Source of the DNA: Kalmusia sp. IMI 367209
Lineage: Eukaryota; Ascomycota; Dothideomycetes; Pleosporales; Didymosphaeriaceae
Length of the DNA: 64,000 nucleotides
Reading direction: 5' to 3'
NCBI GenBank assembly: GCA_027946365.1
Contig: JAPEUQ010000004.1
Span: forward strand, 2,294,001 to 2,358,000
Position numbers and translations under genes: made by a program. Positions 1-10,821 of the stretch are shown piece after piece. Under the pieces are notes generated by a model. That model had not been told where the DNA came from and did not search any database. It saw only the letters and a program-made list of their open reading frames with translations. Positions within the stretch are counted from its first letter, which is position 1. Every line of letters begins with the position of its first letter.

Positions 1-96
1 CGGAAGGCGATATTCTAGAGATTCGCTTGGGGTTATTCATTCGCGTGTGCAAAGTCTAGTGCAGTGTCAGACATGCTGCTTCCAAAGATTCTGAAT

Positions 97-633
97 TTAA
101 TAAGACTGGTACCATACATTGCAAGGAGTGACAGTCCTAGATTGCGTCCGGTTTCCTGGCGTCCTAGAGAGTTTTCTGCGTCGTTTGTGTACACGCTGGG
201 CGGGCGGCGTTGGTGGTACAGTAAGCTTTGACGGAGTGGGATGTTTGGAGGAAGATCTCTTTGTCCTTGGTATCCACGCATAGAGCTGCTCGTATCTGTC
301 TTTAATGCGTTCCCGGGCTGAATCATCGAGAGCCCGCATTTCTGAACTTCCCCGGCGAAAGACAATCGAGAAATTAGTTTTATAAAATTCGTTCATATCA
401 CCTTTTCTGTACAAATTGAACAACATCTTCTTAACCTGACCAGGAACGTATTTTCCATCTATCTTCTTGCTTAATTGCAATATGATTTCCGCTTCCTCTT
501 CCTTGCGCTGGTCTTCTGTAAGAAGGCACGAGGACCCTTGTTGCCAGGCGACGAGTAAGTCGAGCTGCGCTAACAACTCAATCACATCGTCTTCTGGCCA
601 AATGATATCTTTTCTTTTGCTTTTGCTCGGCAT
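97..633 (-). CDS. Small basic uncharacterised protein, possibly Myb/SANT-like
   Basis: A single-exon frame of 178 codons on the minus strand. The N-terminus is lysine/arginine-rich (MPSKSKRKD), followed by a helical, charged segment of about 110 residues with regularly spaced Trp/Leu (IIWPEDDVIELLAQLDLLVAW) and then a Pro/Ser/Arg-rich basic tail (PPTPPAQRVHKRRRK). The Trp-containing acidic start of the helical part resembles the small SANT/Myb-like DNA-binding proteins common in fungi, but I cannot assign a family. The basic tail would suit a nuclear protein; this is inference. It is transcribed away from the Hsp70-like gene that starts at 1244, leaving about 610 bp between them. The frame has coding-like composition and no competing frame. 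Confidence 0.55.
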   Translation of the reverse strand: MPSKSKRKDIIWPEDDVIELLAQLDLLVAWQQGSSCLLTEDQRKEEEAEIILQLSKKIDGKYVPGQVKKMLFNLYRKGDMNEFYKTNFSIVFRRGSSEMRALDDSARERIKDRYEQLYAWIPRTKRSSSKHPTPSKLTVPPTPPAQRVHKRRRKLSRTPGNRTQSRTVTPCNVWYQSY

Positions 634-1243
634 TTTGGAGCGACAACGAGGATGATGGGAACGATGGAAAGCTACGGAGAAGGGAAGGAAAGAAGATGCG
701 ATAGTTGCTCACGACTGACGCCCAACAGACATGGGAGTTGGCTATGAACATTTCACCCTTTGGCAGATTATGAAGGTGGCGCAGTTGGGGGCTGATGCCT
801 GAGCGGCCGATATTGCATAGGGGTGAAACGCTTCTGCCACTTGCACTAGTCACAAAACATACTCACCGACCATATATTGTGACGCATCCTCAAGTGGCGC
901 AGCGAGCGAGCACGTAAATTCAATAGTGGCATGGTAGCGTTTGAGTTGACTGGCTGAGGCTGCATGATGTGACATGCAGGGGTAGGCCACAAGTTGTTAC
1001 TGTGCCGCAATGATGCATGGGCGCTTCGAGAGACCACCTATAACCTTTACATCTCGTGATTACGCAGGCTATGCCGAGGAACATCCGCGGAGCCTTGCGG
1101 TGCGTTCTAAAGAAAGAACTTCACCCAGAGGGCTCTTTACAGATACGACCGGACGTCACCTGCCGTGAAAGACTGAGCGCATTCTCTACACCCTCACAAA
1201 GTAGACACCGAAAATTCAAGCACCCGCATTCAGCGCGCCCCCC

Positions 1244-3840
1244 ATGCAGGAGTTCGATCCCGGTCCGATCTTGGATGAAACACAAAACCATGGGGACGAT
1301 AATATCGACATGATGGAATTAGACGGTTTAGATGAGGATCAAAGACCAAGTAATGTCGATAGATTACTGATCTCAGTGGACTTTGGAACAACATTCTCAT
1401 GCGTCGCTTATACTCGTGTGCGGAAAGGGGTTCGGCCCGGCGGAATGAACATCTCACAGGTCAAGTGTATCAACAAATTCAAAGACTATAAGCCAAGAGG
1501 CGAGATGGCACAAATACGAGAAGATGTCCCGACCGAATTGTGGTACAACCCCGACCCGGATAACCAAGAGGCGGCCCTCGAGAATGATCCAGCTGTTTTT
1601 GAAGACTATTCGACCAGTAATGCGGCTCAATGGAAGAGCGTGTACCCTTCATCTGACGAGGACGAGCCGGAGAAGCCACGTGAGGTCCGTTCACGACAAA
1701 GAACCCAGGACGATCAATCAAAATCCTCGCGCCCGAGATGCTGGGGTTTCGGCGTTCAGAATCAGCTGAAGAGAATCGATATTGCGAAGCAGGAAGAAGG
1801 CCGCGTCTCGAGGTTTAAGCTTCTACTCGACAATAGTGAACCCACCGGGGAAGTTCGGCGTGGACTCCAGCCCATTCTAAGATCCTTAAAGAGAAATGAA
1901 CACATTCAAGATAACAATGACGTTTACACACATTACCTCACGCATTTACTCGAAAACGCTAGAGAGCAACTTGAAGAAAAAGGAGAACTGGAAGATGATC
2001 CATCTGTAGAGTTTATACTTTGCGTTCCTGCGAAATGGCCGATTAAGGGATCCCGAGTTCTACAACATGCAATGGGAAAAGCTGTAAAAGACGCTGGATT
2101 CGGAAAGCAAGCCCAGGATAGTGTCCATAACCTCTTTCTTGTCACCGAACCTGAAGCAGCCGCAGCGTGCGTCCTAGCTGAAGACCGTAATGAAATATAT
2201 GTAAGTTGCACCTTGCTCTCTGGCGAGAGCCTCAGCTTACGGAAGCCATTTAGTTTAACGAAGTGGTCCTCATCCTTGACGCTGGTGGTGGGACTGTAGA
2301 CGCTGTCACCTATGGAGTGACTAACGAAGAACCTCTCAGAATGGATGCTGAAGTGGTTCCACCTGATAGTAAAATTCTCCCTTTAATTTTTTCCATGTAG
2401 GCACTCATAACGTGTCTAGGTGAACTATGCGGAGCGAGCTATATCAATCAAAGATTTGAAAAGATGCTGATGGAGAGATTGCGGGATGAGACATACCTCA
2501 TCAAGAATGGGAAGACTCTAAAAAGTATCATCGAAGCTCTGAGCATAATCTTCGAGAACGGCGAAAAGCGCTCCATCGACACCGAGGACACATACTCAGA
2601 GTTGGATCCAATATACATCGATGACCTGAAAGAGGACCGTCAGAAAGGCTTGGACCAGAATCGCATCGTTCTGACTCGGTACGTATCATACGCTTAATTG
2701 CCCTCTTGGTTTGTTCGATTTTTAACTTGCTAAACGTAGCAATGACACGAGAAAGATCTTCGAGCACTCTTTGCGTGGAACAAAGACGCTTTTGATTAGG
2801 CAATTAGAGCTTGCAGAAGGCAAAGGGAAAATGGTTCAGGAAAGTAGAAGCGCGACAATAACACAAGCTCTAATCCGATTCCACTGGTCTTCCACTAACA
2901 TCACAATAGAAGGTAATATTAACTGGCGGATTTGGCCAGTCTCCTGCTCTGCAACACTATCTACGGAAACACTTGGGCGGATATAATAAAGAAAAACAAA
3001 CGAAACTAGACCTTTTAATCCCAAAATCGCCGTAAGTTCGGTAATACTTCAGTACGGAAAAGCATGCTGAACTTGTAATTAGCTCCACGGCAGTGGCAAA
3101 AGGCGCTATTTTGCGTGCATTGAAAAAGCGCGATGGTCCCAAAAGAAACATCCAATGCAGTTATGGGTTTTTGCGAGACGAGCTGTACGATCCAGACAAA
3201 CATCCTGAACATAAAAGAGCCAGATCGAAGGTCGATGAAGCTGACGGAGAGCGTTATATCATCGATACAATTGACTGGCTCATCAATGCGGTGCGTATCT
3301 TAAAGACATGGCGCAGTACCTAAAAGCTAATCTAGGAGATGCGTAGGGAGATAAACTGGAAAGTCGGGAAGAATTTTCAATTCCTGTCAGACATACATTT
3401 GCTTTAGACAGCGAGAAGCTCATCTGTATAGAGGAGTTATACGTTTCAGAGAGGAAGCATCAATCCCATTACAAGAAAGGCAACGCAAACAACAAAGGTA
3501 CAAATCCTTGTCCTATTTGATATAAACAACCTAATTCGAGATTGTCTAATTCCTTGCAGGGGCCGAGCTAGCCGGTTCTATCATCGCAGACATGACATTT
3601 TTGCGGGATGAAGCTCGCATCCAGCCAGAGGGCCCGTCCGAATTCAGTGAATTTAGCGAAGAACCACAAAGGCTTCACTGGGCAGTACACTTCGAGCTTG
3701 TTATGATTGTCGAAGGTCGAAATCTCCGATACCAGGCGCGATGGCCAATGAAGAAAGACCTTCATGCTGGACAAGAGCCAGATATTCAAGCACAAGGTCA
3801 GATCTGCATAGCTGCGGCATTTGATCCAGGAACTGCATAG
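1244..3840 (+). CDS. Hsp70-like actin-fold ATPase, eight exons
   Basis: Proposed exons: 1244-2200, 2254-2368, 2420-2678, 2740-2833, 2910-3031, 3083-3290, 3347-3497 and 3560-3840, giving 728 residues with reading phase kept at every junction. The Hsp70/actin nucleotide-binding signatures are visible in order: phosphate 1 (ISVDFGTTFSCVAY, residues 43-56), phosphate 2 (LILDAGGGTVDA, about 325-336) and the adenosine motif (LTGGFGQSPALQHYL, about 479-493). These signatures bind ATP in all Hsp70s. The segment ELCGASYINQRFEKML before the adenosine motif is typical of the fungal Hsp70-like side branch. It lacks the classic substrate-binding domain and EEVD tail, so a chaperone role is unproven. The donor of intron 4 (GTTCAG) is weak; it is chosen because its phase joins cleanly to the AATAG acceptor, which has a CTAAC branch point. 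Confidence 0.85.
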
Positions 3841-5818
3841 CGCTCGTTTGTTTGGTACTTATTCTTCCTTGATTGTGCATTACCTTTTTCGTCTTGTATC
3901 ATGTTTCCCATGTGATTGGGTTGGATTCTGGATCCTAACCCCAATAGTCTAGATAGAATGGTATCAACTTTCTTTATAATTCTTTATCGAGCTTCTTACA
4001 GTCCATGCTGCCTTCCAATGAACCTTGGGGATATTCGAACATTCGTGCATGAAGGTAGTCCTTGCCTACACTAGTAATATGAGTTAGGAGACTCTAGCGC
4101 TAGCCTATAGTTCAGTGACAGAGTCTGCTACGGTGTTTGTGCAGTCATACTTGAAACGAACATTGCTCTGGCAAGTTGAAGGATTCTGTGCCGCATTTAT
4201 ACTTGTACAACGGACATTGCGGCGGCAAAACAGCTGTGGGTCCCTTCCGGAAAATGGAGACGTCGTGGGGCACACACGGGCATGGCCGTATAAGTCACTG
4301 GGATACCCCAAACACTCATGTGGATCAGGTTCGCGATGCTGTGCCCCAGGCCCGCAAGCGCTGTGGGCCTTACCCGCTACGGACTACATGGAGCTTAATT
4401 TTACTACGTTTAAAGGAACGAACGAGGAGTGACATTCCATGGCGAAGTATCATGCTAACCTTGACGATGAAGATATCATGATACGTTCTTACGATTGCTC
4501 ATGGCCTTGTGATGCCTGACTATCGTAGTAGTCGGTACACGAGGCTGCGGACAAAGCCCTTTGTGCGTAGTCATCATTGTACGCCCGCCCCACTGTGTTC
4601 TTGCCTTACGCCGCCCTTCTCAAGTAGGCCCACCGAACGCCCGCTGTGTAGTTTTGCGTAGCTCCGCTCCACCTTCCGAGACCTGCTCTTTCGCGCGTCG
4701 AAAGTGCGCCGTCGCTTTACGGCCGTCGGTGCGAAATGTGCCACGAGTAATTACCGGGGTGCTCTGCCGATTACTTTCAAGGGTACGCTTGCGGTCACGG
4801 TTTTCTGTTAGTCAATTTTTGGCAACGTCTACTATACTTTGCCCCGACGCTGGTACTCAGGTGACAAAAACTGGGGATATAGACAACAGCAACAAATCAA
4901 GACCAGAGAAGTCGTGGCCTAGTCATGGCATGGGAGTCTAGTAGGGTTCGTCAAGCGATCGGCAGTTGATCTTTCATCGTTCATGCTAAACCGCTTTCGA
5001 TAAGTCCGATCTCCACCCTCGGCGACCCATGCCGAGATGGTGATGAAGCTATACTAGACTGGGTTAGACGCGTTTGCCATGTCCAGTCAGCCCCTTGCAG
5101 ATTTTTCGGGTACGCTCCACTTGCTTCTCGAACATGAGAATTACCACGCGTCGCAGTCCTCAAGGTTATCGATAGCCGGCTCACTCCCGGACGACAGTCA
5201 TCGGGCCACAGGAATGGCCACTATGTTTCGTTTCAGCGCCCTATGTTCGATTTCGCCCAGTCCGCTCTGATTCACCCAAGTCCGCCAATGGCAAGCACTC
5301 CTTGTCGAATGCTGTGCCCACGGCCCCCATAAGCAACGACCGCAACTGCCGTCTACCACCACGCCAAAGCTCTCCAGCCAGACAACCACGCCGTCGTCAT
5401 CTAGAACGCAGGAACACGGCGCGGGAAGACCGCCAGCATCATCCCGTCCGTCCTTCCGCGTGGTTGCCACGAAGGGTCCGGGAGAACACGTGGAGAACCT
5501 TCCATTTTTCTAGTCGCATACACTACCACTGAGGAGATTTTCTCCCGCACCATTGCCTCTGCCGTAGTTTAAACGCTTAGCCACCCAGACTGACGCAATG
5601 AACCAAAGAGAAGGCTGTAGACTCTTTTGGTCGAGGGTCCGGCCAACCTGCCAAAAACGCCATCCTCACACTGGGGCAAAGCTCCGAGGTAGCACGCCTA
5701 CGCTCTCTCAGTAAGAGTCCGACTTTAGCCCGGAGATTACCTTAGACTTCAGAAACTGCGGTTCTCAGCATAATGGCGTGTGCCACTATAGCAACGGCTA
5801 GCTTAGGCCAACTCGAAG
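3841..5818. other. Gene-poor intergenic stretch
   Basis: About 2 kb separates the Hsp70-like gene from the secreted protein gene. Several unrelated frames of 60-125 codons overlap on both strands (for example 4115-4432 and 4561-4941). None shows a recognisable motif, signal peptide or plausible splice partner. I see no transposase, tRNA or long repeat. Confidence 0.5.
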
Positions 5819-5825
5819 TATAAAG
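5819..5825 (+). promoter_or_regulatory. TATA-like box upstream of the 6085 gene
   Basis: TATAAAG lies about 260 bp before the ATG at 6085. A pyrimidine-rich stretch (CTTTC/CATTC/CTTCC repeats) of the kind seen in fungal 5' leaders fills the interval. Assignment as the promoter rests on position only. Confidence 0.35.
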
Positions 5826-6084
5826 ATGTTTCGTCTTCCCCACCATCTGGTCTCCAGTGCAGAGCATCAGACAGCCCTTTCTTCACATTCTTTCAGTCCT
5901 TCTTTACTATCCTTTGACATTCATTCCTTCAATCCAATCTTTTCATCCTTCTTACAGTCACTTCTTCCACCCTTTGTCACAACAAAGAGTCGAATACATT
6001 CATTCATCGACTATATCTTCGAGGAACCGTGTTCCAGACCTTCTTTCGATACCCCATACAAGACTTGATACTCTATCATTCAAG

Positions 6085-6723
6085 ATGCTGTCCAAGATCG
6101 CTACCACTCTCTCTTTGGCCTCGGCCGCCATTGCTACTGGTGTTTCCATCACCCCCCACGATGCTTATTCGTCCTCCATTGGTGTGCTCGGTTGCCTCAT
6201 CGATGTCAACCGCGTCGCCTACTGGCCCATGCAGCCCGACTGCAACAACCTTTGCAAGAGGGTGACTGCCAACGGCCGCACCGTCAACCTTCTCCAGATC
6301 GACACATCGGGAGGTGCCTACGACATCTCCTACGATGCCTGGAACTACCTCAGCACTGGCGCTAGTGCCAAGGACCAGCCCACCATGGGCGGTGGTATCC
6401 CCGCCGAGTATGAGGATGCTCCCATGAGCGAGTGCGCCAGCATCATCAAGACCCCCGATGGCAAGCTGCCCCTTATGGCCGCCAACTCCATCAACACCTA
6501 CGTTGGCTGCCCTGCCGGCTCCTGGATGCACGACAACGCTGCTCTGTATAACATCCAGACCAGCGGCTGCAAGTATGGGTACAACGAGGTGTGCTCGCTC
6601 GACCTCGCCGTCAGCAACCAGCCCAGCTGCCCGCACATGCTCGGCGCCATGAACCCGCTCTCCGGCATGGACGTCATGAACATTCAGTACGGCACCGGCA
6701 AGGAGGTCGCCTCCCCTATCTAG
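6085..6723 (+). CDS. Secreted protein with double-psi beta-barrel-like core
   Basis: A single exon of 212 codons. The ATG at 6085 (MLSKIATTLSLASAAIATG) is chosen because it opens directly into a signal peptide; a longer frame from 5857 only reads through the pyrimidine-rich leader. The mature part holds a Cys-containing segment, then NLLQIDTSGGAYDISYDAWNYL at about residues 71-92, which matches the double-psi beta-barrel pattern (ID.SGG..DISY.AW) of RlpA/expansin-like proteins. About ten cysteines are spread through the chain, suggesting disulfides, and there is no GPI tail or second membrane segment. Codon use is strongly C-biased at third positions, as in highly expressed fungal genes. The exact function is unknown; a cell-wall or extracellular role is inferred. 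Confidence 0.8.
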   Translation: MLSKIATTLSLASAAIATGVSITPHDAYSSSIGVLGCLIDVNRVAYWPMQPDCNNLCKRVTANGRTVNLLQIDTSGGAYDISYDAWNYLSTGASAKDQPTMGGGIPAEYEDAPMSECASIIKTPDGKLPLMAANSINTYVGCPAGSWMHDNAALYNIQTSGCKYGYNEVCSLDLAVSNQPSCPHMLGAMNPLSGMDVMNIQYGTGKEVASPI

Positions 6724-8777
6724 ATCAGTCAAGAGCCAGCTATGTCTGATTCAGAGCGGATACGCTCTCGCCGGAGTTGGAATTCGATGTTGACGTTAGC
6801 GTTGTTTTTCACCTTCATTTTGTAAATATAGATACCAGAAGTGCTTGCACTTTCACTCCTTAGCCTCAAACTACATTCACTTCAATGTCAATAGAGTATT
6901 GATAGACAAATTTTGTCGAAGAACAATCACGTCGTCCCATTTCCGAACCATGCTCGTGTGATGCCAGAAGCTTTAGTTGCTTGATTGCAGGACCGAATCC
7001 CTGGTGCGTGGCAGTCCTCGGAGATGAGCTCTCCTACTCTCATACGTACAGCGTTTGCCTATAAGGCAAGCGAAAGGCAAGCGAAATGCGATCTTACTGC
7101 CTATTGCGGGGGCACAGGGTGCTTATAGTCCGGTAAACGAGCCGTTGAGGAAAGCGGCTTACCGCATGCGGCTAGGCGCAGTGTAAAGTCCGATGCAACT
7201 GCCATGATGAGTCAATGGCCTCAGGTAAGCTCAGACTCACTCCGATACAGCTGAAGGCTATGATTCAGCTTTTTGTTGGAGGGTGTGGGTGGTGTGTCAC
7301 GGAGTTGCTGATGGTGGGGAGACGCGAGGCTGAGGCCGGCTTTGTCAGCGGTGGTGTGCTTTTTGAAGATGGTTGTGAGTAACCGACGTTCAAGGTCCGG
7401 ATCTTTACATGTCGGAGGCGTAGACAATCGCTGACGTGACTTCTGGAGGCTAGCCAGGGTCCAATTGAGCTATGCAGACACTCTGTTTATCTTTGTTTTG
7501 CTGGTTCATGCAGTGTCTTCCCCTCGAATAGTAGGATACATGATGCGCTGGTGGTATCAGGTGATATTCCACCATTATGGGTGTTCGGTCTTATGCGTCA
7601 ATACAATGTGTAATGCGCTTCAGAATTCGCACAGCCAGCGGCCGTTATAGGGTCGATTTCTTTATCTCTTATCTGTTTGTTTCTTGTCTACGTGAGTATC
7701 CTTTGCGACTAGTCACTTTCAGCTAAACTACTTTTAGGCACAACGTGGAACAACACAGGCAGACTATTCAAAGTCAACAAAGCAAAGGCCTTCACTGATG
7801 GTGCTATTTGGAAACTTTGCGAGATTGTAATGTGATGTTCATTTTTGCTGTAAAGACAGATGCACACATCTGACTTCGGCCGATCTGTCCCCGATTCTGA
7901 TTCCGAGATTCTCGTATAGCGGGAAATTTGAACACCGATACGTCTTTACTTATGACTGGTTCGATTTCAGAGATGCATATTTACATCAGTGAACATCATA
8001 TACCATGATAACCCAACTGCACAAGGGAATTGGTTTAATTTCCAGTGGATGGTGTCTTTTGTCTATCGATAATTAACAGCATTCCAGCTTCACTACGGAT
8101 TAATGACCCATTCAGACCTAAGACTAATAGATCATTATTCTCCTTTTCGGTGACGCGTTCGAATAGTTTCCATGTTCCAATAGAAGGGCTGCAGAGCCGA
8201 CACCCGACTCCGCAATGCACCACAGCTCAATTTCGGAAACCCTGCGGCCCGTTCCTGAACCGAAGCGTTCCTGCACTTCTTTAGTGGACGGACTTCAGAT
8301 CACTGTTGATATTTCCTACGAAACTGCATCGGCGCGTACACGTGCAACAATACAGCTTATCGTCGCTAAGCTTCATCAGGACGTCTCTCGCTAGTAATTC
8401 CCCTGGTTGTAAAAGCAACACCAAATCGCGCGTGCTTCACCTCGTATTAGTCCCAAGGATTTGTATAAATGCAAGAACACGATGTTGCACTGTACATCTA
8501 CCTCGTATCAACTGCAAAAATTGCTACAATTACAAAGAGCGGCAGGATGATGTTGTACTATGCCTCGTGTTAATACTGAAGATGCATGTTGGTGTTAGAG
8601 TGGCAACGTTGCGTTGCAGCATATGGGATGAATGCTAAGCTTCGAGAAGTAGGTGCTAATCTATTAAGCGAAGGCTTGCATTCACAGGTGGTGATGATCA
8701 GAAACCTTAGAGTTAGAAATAGACATGCGGAGTGTCCGAATGCTACACGGAGGAAGTAGGCAATACATAGGAAGAGG
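6724..8777. other. Intergenic stretch without recognisable genes
   Basis: About 2 kb of moderately AT-rich DNA. It contains a short direct repeat of the unit AGGCAAGCGAA near 7065-7088 and several short unrelated frames (7465-7650, 8045-8284, 8306-8638) without motifs. Part of it is probably the promoter of the small secreted peptide gene at 8941. Confidence 0.45.
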
Positions 8778-8785
8778 TATAAAAG
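8778..8785 (+). promoter_or_regulatory. TATA box for the 8941 peptide gene
   Basis: TATAAAAG lies about 155 bp upstream of the ATG at 8941. It is followed by a CT- and AC-rich leader (for example CAACCTCTCCACCTCACCCC just before the start), which is typical of expressed fungal transcripts. Confidence 0.5.
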
Positions 8786-8940
8786 AGACAGGAAACTCGC
8801 TGCTTTTGCTGTTCTCCACCACGAAATCAGCTCATTACGCACAACTCCCTTCGAGCTTTGTCTTTCAAGTGTCTGCCTCAATACCCACCAGTTCATAACA
8901 ACCTCTCCACCTCACCCCTTACGATAATCGAGCACCAGCA

Positions 8941-9159
8941 ATGTTTTTCAAAACCATCTACGCCGCTTTTCTCATGGCTCTCGCCACCAAAGTCCTCGCC
9001 CATCCCGCGGCCGAAGCATCTACCGCGACGACGGTGGAAAATCTCGAGATCTCAGTCACTAGACCCCTCCAAGCTCGTCAGTCCGGTGGGAATCTCTGCT
9101 GCGCATTTTGTACCTGCTCCGGTGGATTCTGCAGTTGCTCCGGATGCCATTCTTGCTGA
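8941..9159 (+). CDS. Small secreted precursor with C-terminal cysteine cluster
   Basis: A 72-residue single-exon protein. Residues 1-20 form a clear signal peptide (MFFKTIYAAFLMALATKVLA). Residues 21-46 form an acidic, Thr-rich pro-like segment ending in LQAR, followed by QSGG. The last 20 residues hold eight cysteines (53, 54, 57, 59, 64, 66, 69, 72) separated mainly by Ser, Gly, Thr and Phe, with no Lys or Arg. The layout of signal, pro-segment, Arg and compact Cys core is that of fungal secreted peptide precursors processed in the Golgi. The spacing could also bind metal, as in small metallothioneins, but those are normally cytosolic. No homologue is recognised. A TATA box and CT-rich leader precede it, which supports a real gene. 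It converges with the But2-like gene at 9811-10674. Confidence 0.75.
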   Translation: MFFKTIYAAFLMALATKVLAHPAAEASTATTVENLEISVTRPLQARQSGGNLCCAFCTCSGGFCSCSGCHSC

Positions 9160-9810
9160 AGTTTCGTTGTTTCGACACTGCACGAAAAACCAGGGAAATG
9201 ATTCATCGAAACATTTTATACGGGAGTCGGGGGGGCCGCCAGGGGAAAAGCTTAGTAGCCAGCAACATCAATCAAAGTACTAGTTTCCCTCATCTATGTA
9301 CAAGTGCACTGTGATTCTTCCGATCATTGTATGATTTGCGGCGCCCTCTGGTGACTAGCGCTACATTCATTGTCTTGCCAAGGTCAAAGTGTACCACGCC
9401 AATAGCTAGCAGAAAATACTAATTGAGTCTGTCCGTCCATCATACACCAACGATATGGTATTATGTAAGTCTAGTTGCTTCCATATGGCAAGCCCAATTG
9501 ATTATTAGATCTTACCTATCAAAGATTGTATATGAATGCATATAGATATTAATCTTTGAGATGGTATGAGTTATTGTAATTCCAAACAGAACATGACGAG
9601 TGTTGGGCACTAGGGCCACGGCTTGGTCACCAAGTCAATGATGGCTATGGTTCTCTGATGGAAGATCGTCATAATGTTCAGTCTAAGTTCAAATGCTATT
9701 TTACGCCGATATATGCCCATGCTGAATTCATACGGAACAGGATATCCAAACGACCACTCCTAATCACTCCCCAAAGCCAAAGATATTACTGCCACACTTC
9801 TTTGTCAACC
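9160..9810. other. Convergent 3' intergenic region
   Basis: AT-rich spacer between two convergent genes. It probably contains both 3' ends and polyadenylation sites. No gene was recognised here. Confidence 0.5.
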
Positions 9811-10674
9811 TTAACTCCTATACTGGAGGAACCACCCAGCCCTGGTGACCAATCCATCGCCCTTCGCAATTTGGTCGGAGATATGCGAGCCACCCGACTT
9901 AGCAATCATGGCGAAATGAATAGCGAGCTCGCTCTTCGAGCAGTCTATCTCGCGGGCGTTACCGAGGCCATTATACGGTGTCGACGAACTCTGCCAGTTG
10001 CCCAGGTCAAGGGCACCGCTGGCTTGTCCGTTCTTCAGAATCTCCTTGACGTTCTTGTAATTGATGGTTCCGCCGACCGCCTCTTCGAGTTTCTTGTCGC
10101 CCGTGTCCAAGATGCTGATGTTGAAGGACCCGTCCCCGAAGGTGCCGTAGTAAGTCCCGGATGCGGGATTGTACCAGCGCAGCTCACACTTCTTCACTGA
10201 CTCGGGAACTTCGAACACGGCAATGACATCGCGTCTTGCTGCGTCATCCCCTTCGTCCTTGAATGCGTAGAATTGCCTCGTCGAATTGCTAGAGTACTCC
10301 TCGTCGTATGTTTTGATAGACCAGTGATTAGGGGCCCAGTTGCAAGCGGAGTCATCCTCTTTACATGCTTTTTGCCATGCGGTATCAGGCTTAGGGGCGG
10401 CTGACGAACACGAAGGAGCGGATGAATCGCTCACCGTGGGCGATGGTGGCGTGGTTGAAGATGATGGTGGGTTTGTTGCTCCCTCGTCGGGACAACCACT
10501 TGCAATTGCTGGGCCCTTGCAAGGGCTCACTGAGCAGCAGCCCGCCCATCCGTCGCCGCAAACATGCCACTGCTGAGGTGCCCTGCATTCTTGGTACCGG
10601 CGCTCGAGAGGTGTAGCCGCGGTGAAACTGATAAGGGCAGCAGCAGCGGCTAGGAAAGTCGTGGAAGAACGCAT
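9811..10674 (-). CDS. Secreted But2-like protein with Ser/Thr/Pro linker
   Basis: A 287-residue single-exon protein. The start at 10674 gives MRSSTTFLAAAAALISFTAATPLERR, a signal peptide followed by a dibasic site. The longer frame to 10821 only adds leader sequence and is rejected. Next come a short Cys-rich module (six Cys in CRAPQQWHVCGDGWAGCCS and the residues after it) and a Ser/Thr/Pro linker of about 35 residues. The C-terminal globular domain has the pattern FEVPESVKKCELRW ... GDGSFNISILD, resembling the But2 C-terminal domain of secreted ascomycete proteins. But2 was named from a fission yeast ubiquitin-like-binding protein, but the secreted fungal members have no proven role. The But2 call is moderate; signal peptide and linker are clear. 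A TATAAG-like element lies about 175 bp upstream on the minus strand (10848-10854). Confidence 0.7.
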   Translation of the reverse strand: MRSSTTFLAAAAALISFTAATPLERRYQECRAPQQWHVCGDGWAGCCSVSPCKGPAIASGCPDEGATNPPSSSTTPPSPTVSDSSAPSCSSAAPKPDTAWQKACKEDDSACNWAPNHWSIKTYDEEYSSNSTRQFYAFKDEGDDAARRDVIAVFEVPESVKKCELRWYNPASGTYYGTFGDGSFNISILDTGDKKLEEAVGGTINYKNVKEILKNGQASGALDLGNWQSSSTPYNGLGNAREIDCSKSELAIHFAMIAKSGGSHISDQIAKGDGLVTRAGWFLQYRS

Positions 10675-10821
10675 CGTGAATAGTGTATAAAAATTACTGT
10701 GAACTTGAAAATCAAGCAGATAGAATAGTATTCGATAAGCGACAGTCAACTTCGAAAAGAAAGAGACAAGCGAACGCGAACTGTTTTTATGTTTTTGGTG
10801 TAAATGACTGGTGAGAGGCAC

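Noticed and set aside
6076..6732. 218-codon minus-strand frame opposite the DPBB-like gene
   Set aside because: It is antisense to a well-supported secreted protein; the open frame is a by-product of strong third-position C bias.
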